A stretch of DNA of 64,000 nucleotides, taken from assembly GCA_035700805.1 (NCBI GenBank), contig DASSOG010000003.1, positions 1 to 64,000 on the forward strand. Direction: 5' to 3'. Both the position numbers and the translations under genes were made by a program. Source of the stretch: JAGWRI01 sp035700805. Its GTDB lineage: Bacteria > Gemmatimonadota > Gemmatimonadetes > Gemmatimonadales > Gemmatimonadaceae. Position 1 is the stretch's first letter, and each line of letters opens with the position of its first letter. This document shows positions 35,843 through 44,416 of this stretch, in pieces. The notes below the pieces were generated by a model. It was not told the origin of the DNA. It saw only the letters and a list, made by a program, of their open reading frames with translations, and searched no databases.

Positions 35843-36690
35843 GCTTGCAGGTATGGTGCGAGGAGGATGGCCGTCAGGGCGTCCAGTACGAGAATGGCCA
35901 CCGAGGTGATGACCACGGCATTGGCGGTGGACCGGCCCACGCCCTCGGCGCCGGCCTCCGCAATGTAGCCTTCGTAGGCCGAGAAGAACGCGATGGCGCC
36001 GCCGAACATCGTGGCCTTGAGCAGGCTGTATACCACTTGAAAGGTACCAAAGCCCAGCTTGAGCCCGTCCTTGAAGTCGGCGGGGGAGATGCCCGTGGCG
36101 TACACCCCCATCAGGTACCCGCTGTACACGCCCACCGCGTCGGCAAACACCGTGAGCACGGGCAGCATGATGATGGCGGCCAGCAGCCGTGGCACCACCA
36201 GGAACGCCACCGGATCGTAGGCGAGCGTCTCCAGCGCGTCAATCTGTTCGGTGACGCGCATGGTGCCGATCTCGGCCGTCATGCGCGCCCCCACGCGTCC
36301 CGTGAGCACCAGCCCCGTGAGCAGCGGGCCCAGCTCCAGGATCACCATCTGGCGCGTGGCCAGTCCCACCAGCGAGAGCTGGACGCCGGGAAAGAGCTGG
36401 TAGCGCGTCTGGAGCGCGATCACGCTGCCGATGAACCCCGCCACGATGGCCGTCAGCGGCAGGGACTCGACGCCCACGTAGTTCATCTGTCGCAGCGTCT
36501 CGGGCAGGTAGGTGCCCGGTTCGCGGAGCGACCGCCCGATGTCCCGCACAAAGAACGTCCACGCGCCTACGCGCTGGAACGCCCCGAGCCCCCCCTGCGC
36601 CACGCGCCGGAAGAAATGGATGCCGGAGCGCTGGACGACGGGGAAGCTGTCGGTGGTGCGGGGAAGTGGGTGGTGGGGAAAGTGGGTCAC
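35839..36690 (-). CDS. mlaE: MlaE-family ABC permease
   Basis: A 283-residue MlaE/YrbE permease: TLRQMNYVGVESLPLTAIVAGFIGSVIALQ, the LGPLLTGLVLTGRVGARMTAEIGTMRVTEQIDALE core motif and GAEGVGRSTANAVVITSVAILV at the end are characteristic. It works with an ATPase and the MCE protein in lipid transport. GTG 36690 starts 4 bp after the lptG stop; the first 40 residues vary in the family, so the exact start is uncertain. Confidence 0.9.
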   Translation of the reverse strand: MTHFPHHPLPRTTDSFPVVQRSGIHFFRRVAQGGLGAFQRVGAWTFFVRDIGRSLREPGTYLPETLRQMNYVGVESLPLTAIVAGFIGSVIALQTRYQLFPGVQLSLVGLATRQMVILELGPLLTGLVLTGRVGARMTAEIGTMRVTEQIDALETLAYDPVAFLVVPRLLAAIIMLPVLTVFADAVGVYSGYLMGVYATGISPADFKDGLKLGFGTFQVVYSLLKATMFGGAIAFFSAYEGYIAEAGAEGVGRSTANAVVITSVAILVLDALTAILLAPYLQA

Positions 36691-36694
36691 GAAG

Positions 36695-37777
36695 TCAGGA
36701 GCGGACGCGGGCCAGCAGGGCGAGGCCAACCAGGGCGAAAGTCGCATTGGGCAACCACGCGGCCAGGTCGGGCGGTACGATCCCCGCGCCTCCGATGGCC
36801 TTGGTCACCTGTACGGCCATGAGAAACGTAACCGTAGTGGCCAGGGAAATCGCGATCCCGAACGCCGCGCCCCCGCGCTGGTTGCTGGTGGCCAGCGGGG
36901 CCCCGAACAGCGCGATGATGATGCACGTGACGGGGATGGCCAGCTTCAGCGCCCGCTCCACCTTCCATTCGTTCACGTCGGTGCCCGAGCGCTCCAGCGT
37001 GCGGATCACGCTGGAGAGCTCGCGGTAGCCCATCTCGTCGGGCAGGTGGGCGCGCATCATCATGTCCCCGGGCCGCGAGCGGAACTGGTTGTCCCGCATC
37101 AGCCCGAACTCCCACACCATGCTCGATGAACTGTCGGGCATCACGTGCATGGCGCCCCGGGAGAGCTGCCAGTGGTCCCCCTCGAAGTGCGCCCGCTCAG
37201 CCACCACCAGGTACGTGGGGTAGTCGGGTCCCAGGCCGCGCCGCTCGATCTGCAGCGCCTGCGCGGTGCCCGCGGCGCGGTTGAGCGTGCCGATGGTGTA
37301 CACCCGCCCCGCGTCGCCGGCGAACGCAAAGCTGTAGCGCTGCACCTGACCCTTGAACTTGTTCTCGTTGAGCAGGTCGGCGTGGGCGCGGTTGGCCGCG
37401 GGCATCAGCTCGGAGATCACGAGGTCCAGCCCCGTGGCCAGCAGCGCGCCCACCAGGATGGGCGCGATGAACCGGTAGAAGCTGATGCCCGACGCCTTGG
37501 CCGCCGTGAGTTCCGAGTGGCGGCTGAACCCCGCCACCGAAAACACCGTGGCGAACAGCACCGCGGCCGGGAGCACCATGAACAGCGATTGCGGGATGTA
37601 GTACACGTAGCTCATCGCAATCGCCTGGGGCGAGAGGTGGCGCGCGATGTACTTCTGCAACTGGTCGGTGAGGTCGATGACGATCGTGATGACCGGAAAG
37701 CCGATCGCCGTCATGGCGAAGATCTTCCAGAACTCCCCGAACACGTAGCGGTCCAGGGGCTTGATGAAGCGCCGCAT
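36695..37777 (-). CDS. lptG: LPS export permease LptG (YjgP/YjgQ family)
   Basis: A 360-residue permease: two N-terminal helix groups, a periplasmic beta-jellyroll region (residues about 150-270, FKGQVQRYSFAFAG onward), then further helices with ALFGAPLATSNQRGGAAFGIAISL. DRYVFGEFWKIF at the start is typical. It forms the LptB2FG extractor with the upstream lptF; the LptB ATPase is not in the window. ATG at 37777 forms a TGATG overlap with lptF. Confidence 0.9.
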   Translation of the reverse strand: MRRFIKPLDRYVFGEFWKIFAMTAIGFPVITIVIDLTDQLQKYIARHLSPQAIAMSYVYYIPQSLFMVLPAAVLFATVFSVAGFSRHSELTAAKASGISFYRFIAPILVGALLATGLDLVISELMPAANRAHADLLNENKFKGQVQRYSFAFAGDAGRVYTIGTLNRAAGTAQALQIERRGLGPDYPTYLVVAERAHFEGDHWQLSRGAMHVMPDSSSSMVWEFGLMRDNQFRSRPGDMMMRAHLPDEMGYRELSSVIRTLERSGTDVNEWKVERALKLAIPVTCIIIALFGAPLATSNQRGGAAFGIAISLATTVTFLMAVQVTKAIGGAGIVPPDLAAWLPNATFALVGLALLARVRS

Positions 37778-39333
37778 CAGGCGGCCCCCCGGCGCGGCCG
37801 GCCCGTCACCCGGCGCAGCGCGTTGGCCACGCTGCCGCGGAGCTCGCCCCAGTCGCCGCCGCGGGTGGCGGCCGACTGGTGGTTCATGCGCAGGGTGAGC
37901 ACGATGCCGGCCACCAGCATCACCAGGTTGGCGCTCCACATGGCCCAGAAGGGCGAGATGAACTCCGCGTTGGCCAGCGCCTCGCCCCCGATGAGTCCCA
38001 CATAATAGAGTGCAAATACCCCGAAGCTCACCCCGATCACCAGTCCCACGCCCCCGCGGGGAAAGCGCAGCGCGATGGGCGGGCCCAGCAGCACGAAGAT
38101 GATGCAGGCCGCCGCGAGCGAGAACTTCTTCTGGATCTCAATGTCATAGCGGATGCGCTGGTAGCGCGCGACGTTCTCGCGGATCACCGCGTTCTGGATA
38201 TCCACATTCAGGCGCGCCTCGGTGACCTGCTGCGCCTGCCCCGCCGCCCCACCCGCCTGGGGCTGCTGCCCGGCCCCCGGCGCGCTCGCGGGGCTCGGCG
38301 GGGCGGCGCCGGAGCTGCCGCCCTGCGGTGGCGCCTCGGCAGCCTGCGCGGTCTGCACGCCGAACAGCCTGCCCAGGATGCCGCAGTAAATGGCCCCCAG
38401 CCCGAACGGATTGCGCATCTTCGGCGGCGTCGGAAAGGTCACGTCGGCCGCGTGCTGCGCCTGCCGGAGCCTGGCCTCCGCCTCCAGCCGGTTGTACTGC
38501 GCCTGCTGCCACTGGAAGTCCACCTGCGCAAACCGCTCCTGCATCTCGCACACCGACATCTCGCGGTCGCCCTTGGACGCCGAATCCGCGTCGGTGGCCT
38601 GGAACGAATTGGTCACGTCGCGGACGGCGATCACGTCCTCGGCAAAGTTCATGCGCGTGAACTCCGTTGGCCGCTCCGTGGGGATCTCCTCCATACGGCC
38701 GTCGTACAGGTGCATGATCAGGTCGGTGCCGTTGGGCGCCAGGCCCAGCCGGCCGTGGTCGGCGTAGATCGTCCGGCGGTGCGCCGGGTTGCTCACGTCC
38801 CAGATCACCACGTCCTTCATGTCCTGCGACCCGCGGTCAATGTGCGACGCGCGCAGGTAGAGCTTCTGGTCGGCCACGGTGTTGATGATCTGCTCCCGCA
38901 GCGCAAAGCTCGGCTTGGTGCGCGAGATGTCGTTCTGCAGCACCGCGAGCTGGTGGTTGGCGCGCGAGAGCACCTGGTCGTTGAAGACAAGCATGCCCAC
39001 GCCCAGCGCCGCGCCCGCCACCAGCGTGGGCACCAGCAGCGCGCGCATGCTCACCCCGCTGGCCCGCAGCGCCGTGATCTCATTTTCCGCCGTGAGCCGG
39101 CTGTACGCGTACAGCACCGCCACCAGCACGGCCATCGGGAGCGTCATGGCCACCGTCAGCGGGACGGACAGCACGAAGAACTCCAGCAGCACATGCCAGG
39201 GCAGCCCCTTGCCCACCAGGTCGCCCAGCCGCTTGCCCACGAACTGCAGCAGCATCATGGACGTGAGCGCCGTGGCGGCAAAGATGAACGGCGCCAGGTG
39301 CTCTCGGAGCACGTACCGGGTGAGGATCTTCAC
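37777..39333 (-). CDS. lptF: LPS export permease LptF with large periplasmic insertion
   Basis: A 518-residue permease, about 150 residues longer than E. coli LptF. The ends are standard (ILTRYVLREHLAPFIFA; LTAENEITALRASGVSM; LLGPPIALRFPRGGVGLVIGVSFGVFALYYVGL). The extra length is residues about 257-397: a Gln/Glu/Arg-rich helical stretch, then an Ala/Pro/Gly/Gln low-complexity segment. The GTG start at 39333 is chosen because the family begins KILxRYVL there. First gene of an eight-gene operon; trpS diverges across 253 bp. Confidence 0.9.
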   Translation of the reverse strand: MKILTRYVLREHLAPFIFAATALTSMMLLQFVGKRLGDLVGKGLPWHVLLEFFVLSVPLTVAMTLPMAVLVAVLYAYSRLTAENEITALRASGVSMRALLVPTLVAGAALGVGMLVFNDQVLSRANHQLAVLQNDISRTKPSFALREQIINTVADQKLYLRASHIDRGSQDMKDVVIWDVSNPAHRRTIYADHGRLGLAPNGTDLIMHLYDGRMEEIPTERPTEFTRMNFAEDVIAVRDVTNSFQATDADSASKGDREMSVCEMQERFAQVDFQWQQAQYNRLEAEARLRQAQHAADVTFPTPPKMRNPFGLGAIYCGILGRLFGVQTAQAAEAPPQGGSSGAAPPSPASAPGAGQQPQAGGAAGQAQQVTEARLNVDIQNAVIRENVARYQRIRYDIEIQKKFSLAAACIIFVLLGPPIALRFPRGGVGLVIGVSFGVFALYYVGLIGGEALANAEFISPFWAMWSANLVMLVAGIVLTLRMNHQSAATRGGDWGELRGSVANALRRVTGRPRRGAA

Positions 39334-39586
39334 GGGACTGGCGCTGGTGCCTCGGCGGTTGTGGAACTCCAGATCTCCCACCGGGTTGTGGGCGGTCGCA
39401 CGCGTAGAATATTCCACTCCGCGCCCCCGCTTTATCAAGGTCGGAACAGGCAGCCTGGCGTGGCGCGCCCGACGCGCGGCGCGAGTGGTGGCTGCCTCAT
39501 ACCCCGGCGCGGGGCATTGGTGCACCCGGCGCTGCGCGCTGCGTACATTGCAGCCGGCGCGCGCCGCGCCGCACCATCCCCGACAG
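39334..39586. other. divergent lptF/trpS intergenic region
   Basis: This 253-bp gap should hold promoters for the long lptF operon (minus) and trpS (plus). An A+T-rich TAGAATATTCC stretch (39405-39415) stands out and could supply a -10 for either strand, but no -35 at proper spacing is convincing. No small ORF or hairpin with T-tract seen. Confidence 0.4.
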
Positions 39587-40609
39587 ATGAGCACAGATCC
39601 TCACGCGCCCCCGCGGCGCGAAACCATACTCACCGGCGACCGCCCCACGGGCGCCCTCCACCTGGGCCACTATGCCGGTTCGCTCCGGAACCGGGTGGCG
39701 CTGCAGCACGCGCACGACCAGACGATCCTGGTGGCCGACCTGCAGGCCCTTACCGACAACGCCGGCCGAGCCGCCGACGTGCGCGCCAACGTGCTGCAGG
39801 TGGTGCTCGACTACCTGGCGGTGGGCATCGATCCCGCGCAGACCACCATCGCCCTGCAGTCGGGCCTGCCCGCGCTCTCCGAGCTCACCATGCTGTACCT
39901 GAACCTGGTCACTGTCTCGCGGCTGGAGCGGAACCCCACGGTGAAGGCGGAGATCGCGCTGCGCGGGTTCGAGCGCGACGTGCCCGCGGGGTTCCTGGCC
40001 TACCCCGTGAGCCAGGCCGCCGACATCACCGGCTTTCGCGCCACGCTCGTGCCCGTGGGCGACGATCAGCTTCCCATGATCGAGCTCACCAACGAGATCA
40101 TCGCGCGCGTGAACCGCATGGCCGGCTCGGCCGTGCTGCCGGAATGCCGCGCGCTGCTCTCGTCCACCACGCGCCTGCCGGGCGTGGACGGCCGCAAGGC
40201 CAGCAAGTCACTGGGCAACGCCGTGCCCCTGGGGGCGTCGGCCCAGGAGATCAAGGATCTCGTAAAGGCCATGTACACCGACCCCACGCACCTGCGCGTG
40301 AGCGACCCCGGCCACGTGGAAGGCAACGTGGTCTTCGCCTACCTGGACGCCTTCGACGCGGACGTCGAGGGTGTGGCCGAGCTCAAGCGCCAGTACCAGG
40401 CGGGCGGCCTGGGCGACGTGCCCCTCAAGCGCCGCCTGGCCGGCGTGCTGGAAGCCTTGATCGCCCCCATTCGCGAACGTCGCGCGGAGTTCGCGGCTCG
40501 GCCGCAGGACGTGCTGGACATCGTGCGCGCCGGCACCGCGCGCGCGCTGCCCGTCACGGCGCACGTGCTGGAGGCCGTGCGCGAAGCCCAGAGTCTGTTC
40601 CGCCTCTGA
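39587..40609 (+). CDS. trpS: tryptophanyl-tRNA synthetase
   Basis: A 340-residue class I synthetase. The HIGH-type motif is GDRPTGALHLGHYAGSL and the KMSKS-type loop is GRKASKSLGN. The PVSQAADITGFRATLVPVGDDQLPMIELTNEI region is the tryptophan/AMP pocket and dimer interface. GDRPTG is the variant found in one of the two bacterial TrpRS lineages, not the GAQPSG form of E. coli. The sole aminoacyl-tRNA synthetase in the window. Confidence 0.96.
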   Translation: MSTDPHAPPRRETILTGDRPTGALHLGHYAGSLRNRVALQHAHDQTILVADLQALTDNAGRAADVRANVLQVVLDYLAVGIDPAQTTIALQSGLPALSELTMLYLNLVTVSRLERNPTVKAEIALRGFERDVPAGFLAYPVSQAADITGFRATLVPVGDDQLPMIELTNEIIARVNRMAGSAVLPECRALLSSTTRLPGVDGRKASKSLGNAVPLGASAQEIKDLVKAMYTDPTHLRVSDPGHVEGNVVFAYLDAFDADVEGVAELKRQYQAGGLGDVPLKRRLAGVLEALIAPIRERRAEFAARPQDVLDIVRAGTARALPVTAHVLEAVREAQSLFRL

Positions 40610-40631
40610 GTGATTTTCCGGTGGCGCGCGC

Positions 40632-40730
40632 GGCACTCGCGGCACTCGCGGCACTCGCGGTACTGCCGGCACTCGCGGCACTCGCGGCACTCGCGGCACT
40701 CGCGGCACTCGCGGCACTCGCGGCACTCGC
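40632..40730. repeat. 11-unit tandem repeat of a 9-bp motif
   Basis: Eleven contiguous copies of GGCACTCGC, ten perfect and the fourth changed to GGTACTGCC. It lies in the 218-bp gap between trpS and the M28 peptidase gene, 22 bp after the trpS stop. A frame through it reads Ala-Leu-Ala repeats, but there is no sign it is translated. The purity suggests recent expansion, so copy number probably varies between strains. Confidence 0.95.
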
Positions 40731-40827
40731 GGTGGCGCGGCGCTCCGTGGCAATTTCCGCCCGGCGGGGTATAACTTCCCCCGTGTTCACACCCTCCCAT
40801 CCCGCGCCCGCCACCCACGTCGTCGTC

Positions 40828-41772
40828 ATGAAAATGTTTTCGCTCTGCCTGCTGCTGCTCGCGGCGTCTTCGTGCGGCCGGTTCTCCGGCCCGCGGACGG
40901 CCTTTGACGGCCAGGCCGCCTACGCGATGGTCAAGACGCAGGTGGACTTCGGGCCGCGCGTGCCAGGCTCGCCGGGCTGGCAGAAGACCGGCGACTGGAT
41001 CGTGGCCCAGCTCAGGCAGATGGGCGACTCCGTCACCGAGCAGCGCTGGAACCACGTGACGCCCGCCGGCGACACGATACCCATGCGCAACATCATCGCG
41101 CACATCGCGCCGGCCAACCCGCAGCGCGTCCTCTACATCACGCACTGGGACACGCGCCCCACGGCGGAGAACGACCCGGTCGTCGGCAACCGCACCAGGC
41201 CCATTCCCGGCGCCAACGACGGTGCCTCGGGCGTGGCCATGCTCCTCCAGGTCGCGGCGGCCCTCAAGAAGACGCCGCCCACGGTGGGCGTGGACCTGCT
41301 CTTCGTGGACGGGGAGGACTACGGCGACTTCACCACGTGGTCGGACACGGCCCGCAACCCCAACGTGCTCATCGGGTCCACGTACTACGCGGCGCACATG
41401 GACACCACGCGCAAGCCGCTCTACGGCGTGCTGTGGGACATGATCGGCGACCGGAGCCTGGACATCTACCAGGAGGGCAACTCGGTGGCCGTCGCTCCCG
41501 AGGTGGTGAGCCGGGTGTGGGACGTGGCCAAGTCGCTGGGCTATTCCAAGTATTTCATAAATCGCGTGGGGCAGGCCGAGATCGATGACCACGTGCCCTT
41601 CCTGAACCGCGGGGTGCACGTGATTGACGTGATCGACTACAACTACGGTCCCCGGGACGCGCTGCACCCGGACGGCTGGCACCACACGCTCGAGGACACG
41701 CCGGACAAGGTCTCGGCGGCCAGCCTCCAGGTGGTGGGGGACGTGGCCGTGACCCTGGTGACGCAGCAGTAG
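40828..41772 (+). CDS. M28-family zinc peptidase or glutaminyl-cyclase-like lipoprotein
   Basis: A 314-residue exported protein; signal peptide with Cys16 as likely lipidation site (LLAASSCGR). The M28 co-catalytic zinc set is visible: His106 (THWDTRP), Asp131 (GANDGASG), Glu163 (DGEDYG), an Asp in WDMIGDR and a His in the C-terminal GWHHTLEDTPDKV. The fold is shared by aminopeptidases and glutaminyl cyclases; the THWDTRP and HTLEDTPDK variants occur in both. Activity not distinguishable here. Confidence 0.88.
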   Translation: MKMFSLCLLLLAASSCGRFSGPRTAFDGQAAYAMVKTQVDFGPRVPGSPGWQKTGDWIVAQLRQMGDSVTEQRWNHVTPAGDTIPMRNIIAHIAPANPQRVLYITHWDTRPTAENDPVVGNRTRPIPGANDGASGVAMLLQVAAALKKTPPTVGVDLLFVDGEDYGDFTTWSDTARNPNVLIGSTYYAAHMDTTRKPLYGVLWDMIGDRSLDIYQEGNSVAVAPEVVSRVWDVAKSLGYSKYFINRVGQAEIDDHVPFLNRGVHVIDVIDYNYGPRDALHPDGWHHTLEDTPDKVSAASLQVVGDVAVTLVTQQ

Positions 41773-41851
41773 CCGACGCTCGGCGGTATTTCGCGCCGGA
41801 CCGGGAGATTCGGGTGACCGGTCCCGCGTCCGAAGGGCTACCGTGCGGGGC

Positions 41852-42352
41852 ATGTCCACCCGCTCGGAGCGCAGAGCCCTCCTGTTCCTGGGCGTTGTCG
41901 CCTGCCTGGGGGGCGGTGTGCGCGTCATTCGCGCCAACGCGTCGCCCCCGGTGCCCGTCGAGGCGCGCCGAGCGCTGGATGCCCGGATCAGTTCGGCAGC
42001 CGGCAAGGGCGGGGCGCCCCATCGCGTGTCGCCGGCGGACACCACCACCCCCGTGTCGCGGCGGCCGAAGCCCATCACCACCCGGCCCGCGGTCACCGTC
42101 GTCATCCGGCAGCCCTTCCCCGATCCCGCGCCCGATCGATACCACCGCGTGGATGTGGACCAGGCCACCGCACAGCAACTCCAGACCCTGCCCGGGATCG
42201 GTCCCACGCTGGCGGCCCGGATCATCGCGTTTCGCGACTCGGCGGGTCCCTTTGGCGGGCTCAAGGCCTTTGGGGAGGTGAAGGGCATCGGGCCTTCCAC
42301 CCTGGCTCGGCTGGACACCCTCATCCGGTTTTCGGGGATCCGGCGGCGCTGA
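41852..42352 (+). CDS. ComEA-like helix-hairpin-helix protein
   Basis: A 166-residue protein: N-terminal hydrophobic anchor or signal (RALLFLGVVACLGGGVRVI), a Pro-rich linker, then a ComEA-type double helix-hairpin-helix (VDVDQATAQQLQTLPGIGPTLAARIIAFRDSAGPFGGLKAFGEVKGIGPSTLARL) that binds DNA non-specifically. In competent bacteria ComEA captures incoming DNA, which fits the pil genes just downstream. GTG 41843 is an alternative start. Confidence 0.85.
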   Translation: MSTRSERRALLFLGVVACLGGGVRVIRANASPPVPVEARRALDARISSAAGKGGAPHRVSPADTTTPVSRRPKPITTRPAVTVVIRQPFPDPAPDRYHRVDVDQATAQQLQTLPGIGPTLAARIIAFRDSAGPFGGLKAFGEVKGIGPSTLARLDTLIRFSGIRRR

Positions 42353-42515
42353 GGCGTGCGCCAACTCACCATTTCATGCGGGCGTTTTGACTCCGTAAGC
42401 CATTCTTGACAGGGGGGTTACGGGTGGGCACCTTCACGCTTGCGGCATTCCGCGCATTATTGAATACCGCAACGCACCGTCGCCGCTTCCCATCCCACCC
42501 AGTCCACCACCGCAC
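42353..42515 (+). other. pilB upstream region
   Basis: A 163-bp gap. A perfect TTGACA (42406-42411) is followed by GC-rich sequence with no -10 at 16-18 bp; a CATTAT (42455-42460) occurs further down without a matching -35. No promoter is assigned with confidence. Confidence 0.3.
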
Positions 42516-44345
42516 ATGGCCGCACCCGCCGCCTCCGGCGAACGCATTGGCGATCTCCTGGTCCGCGAGGGGCTGATCTCCAAGGAGCAGCTCGATCGGG
42601 CGCTCCAGGAGCAGAAGCAGAGCGGCACTCGGGTGGGGTACAACCTCGTCAAGCTCGGCTTCATCCATGAGACCGAGCTCACCAAGATGCTGGCCCGGCA
42701 GTACAAGATGCCGGCGGTGGACCTGTCGAAGTTCCAGGTGGATCCGCGCATTGCCAAGCTGATTCCCGGGGACCTGGCCACCAAGCACCTGGTGCTTCCG
42801 CTCAAGCGCGAGGGGCGGACGCTCACCGTGGCCATGGCCGATCCCACGAACCTGGGCGTCCTGGAAGACCTGAAGTTCATCACGCGGTACGACATCTTCC
42901 CGGTGATCGCGGGCGAGTTCACCATCAAGAACGCGCTGGAGAAGATCTTCGAGTCGTCGGACACGCAGATGGCGACGCTGCTGGACGACATCGAGGGGAT
43001 GGGGCTCGACGGTGACGTCGAGGTGGTGGAGGACGAGGAGGAGGAGGTCTCGGCGGCGGCGCTCGCGGCGCAGGTGGACGATGCGCCGGTGGTCAAGCTC
43101 ATCAACGCCATCCTCACCGATGCCGTGCGCAAGGGCGCGTCGGATATCCACTTCGAGTGCTTCGAGCACGAGCTGCGCGTGCGCTACCGCGTGGACGGCG
43201 CGCTCATGGAAGTGATGAAGCCGCCCAAGAAGATGCAGGCGGCGCTGGTGTCGCGCTTCAAGATCATGGCGTCGCTGAACATCGCCGAGCGCAGGGTGCC
43301 GCAGGACGGCCGTATCAAGCTGAAGATGGGGAACAAGGTCATTGACTATCGCGTGTCCACGCTCCCGACGCTCTTTGGCGAGAAGATCGTGCTCCGCATC
43401 CTGGACAAGGGCAACCTGACCCTGGACCTTGAGAAGTTCGGTATTGAGGCCAAGGCCGAGCACGACCTCATGGAAGCCGTGATGAACCCGTATGGCATGG
43501 TGCTCGTCACGGGCCCCACGGGTTCCGGCAAGACCACCACGCTCTACTCGGCGCTGGCCAAGATCAACAACATTGACGTGAACATCATGACCGCGGAGGA
43601 CCCCGTGGAGTACAACATGTTCGGGGTCAACCAGGTGCTGGTGCGCAACGAAGTCGGGATGACCTTCGCGGCGGCGCTCAAGGCGTTCCTGCGGCAGGAT
43701 CCGAATATCATCATGGTGGGTGAGATCCGCGACCTGGAGACTGGCGGTATCGCCGTGAAGGCCGCGCTCACCGGCCACCTCGTGCTGAGTACGCTCCACA
43801 CCAACTCCGCGCCTGAGACCGTGACGCGCCTGATGGACATGGGGCTGGAGCCCTTCAACGTGGCGTCGGCGCTGAACCTGGTGCTGGCGCAGCGGCTGTT
43901 GCGGCGCATCTGCTCCAGTTGCAAGGAGCAGTATACGCTCAGTCCTGAGGAGCTGGAGGCGTGCAAGGTGACCGAGAAGACCACGTTGCGCGACCTGAAG
44001 TTCACCGACGCGGCCATCGAATCGGCGCGCAGCCGTTCGACCAAGGAGGCGGCGCCCTTCCTGGCCAAGGCCACGCTCGACACGACCATCGCGGAGCTCG
44101 GCTTCTTCCGCGGCAAGGGGTGCGATGCCTGCAACGGCACCGGCCTCAAGGGGCGTCAGGGCGTGTATGAGGTGATGCCCATGACGCCCACCATGCGCAA
44201 GCTCGTCATGCAGAACGTGGGCGCCGCGGAAATTCGTGATGCCGCGGTGGACGAAGGCATGCTCACCCTCCGCATGGATGCCTGGATGAAGGTGATCAAG
44301 GGCATCACGACCATTGAGCAGATGGTGCGCGAAACGACCGCGTAG
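42516..44345 (+). CDS. pilB: type IV pilus extension ATPase PilB
   Basis: A 609-residue GspE/PilB ATPase. The N-terminal MshEN domain (GERIGDLLVREGLISKEQLDRALQEQ) can bind cyclic di-GMP in relatives. The ATPase core has Walker A GPTGSGKTTT near residue 332, the Asp and His boxes, and the zinc tetracysteine (CSSC near 466, CDAC near 538). Drives pilus assembly at the inner membrane with PilC downstream. Followed by pilT after a 71-bp gap with a hairpin. Confidence 0.96.
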   Translation: MAAPAASGERIGDLLVREGLISKEQLDRALQEQKQSGTRVGYNLVKLGFIHETELTKMLARQYKMPAVDLSKFQVDPRIAKLIPGDLATKHLVLPLKREGRTLTVAMADPTNLGVLEDLKFITRYDIFPVIAGEFTIKNALEKIFESSDTQMATLLDDIEGMGLDGDVEVVEDEEEEVSAAALAAQVDDAPVVKLINAILTDAVRKGASDIHFECFEHELRVRYRVDGALMEVMKPPKKMQAALVSRFKIMASLNIAERRVPQDGRIKLKMGNKVIDYRVSTLPTLFGEKIVLRILDKGNLTLDLEKFGIEAKAEHDLMEAVMNPYGMVLVTGPTGSGKTTTLYSALAKINNIDVNIMTAEDPVEYNMFGVNQVLVRNEVGMTFAAALKAFLRQDPNIIMVGEIRDLETGGIAVKAALTGHLVLSTLHTNSAPETVTRLMDMGLEPFNVASALNLVLAQRLLRRICSSCKEQYTLSPEELEACKVTEKTTLRDLKFTDAAIESARSRSTKEAAPFLAKATLDTTIAELGFFRGKGCDACNGTGLKGRQGVYEVMPMTPTMRKLVMQNVGAAEIRDAAVDEGMLTLRMDAWMKVIKGITTIEQMVRETTA

Positions 44346-44362
44346 TTCTTCCCCCCGTTCCC

Positions 44363-44384
44363 CGTCCGGAGTCCGGACGTTTCT
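44363..44384 (+). terminator. hairpin with short T-tract between pilB and pilT
   Basis: CGTCCGG-AGT-CCGGACG (perfect 7-bp stem, 3-nt loop) followed by TTTCT. It resembles a weak intrinsic terminator or attenuator and could uncouple pilB from pilT-pilC expression. Confidence 0.5.
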
Positions 44385-44416
44385 CCCTACTTCTGGAAAG
44401 CGAAGCTACCCCAGCG

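Noticed and set aside
39386..39410. TTGTGG...TAGAAT promoter for trpS
   Set aside because: The spacer is only 13 bp, too short for sigma70.
40632..40730. Possible CRISPR array
   Set aside because: Units are 9 bp with no spacers; it is a simple tandem repeat, and no cas gene is near.
37879..40827. Extension of the M28 peptidase frame far upstream through trpS and lptF
   Set aside because: The open frame is a GC artefact; the signal peptide and lipobox define the start at 40828.
42406..42443. Sigma54 or sigma70 promoter for pilB
   Set aside because: TTGACA at 42406 has no -10 at usual spacing, and the GGGCAC...TTGC pair further on has the wrong GG-to-GC distance for sigma54.
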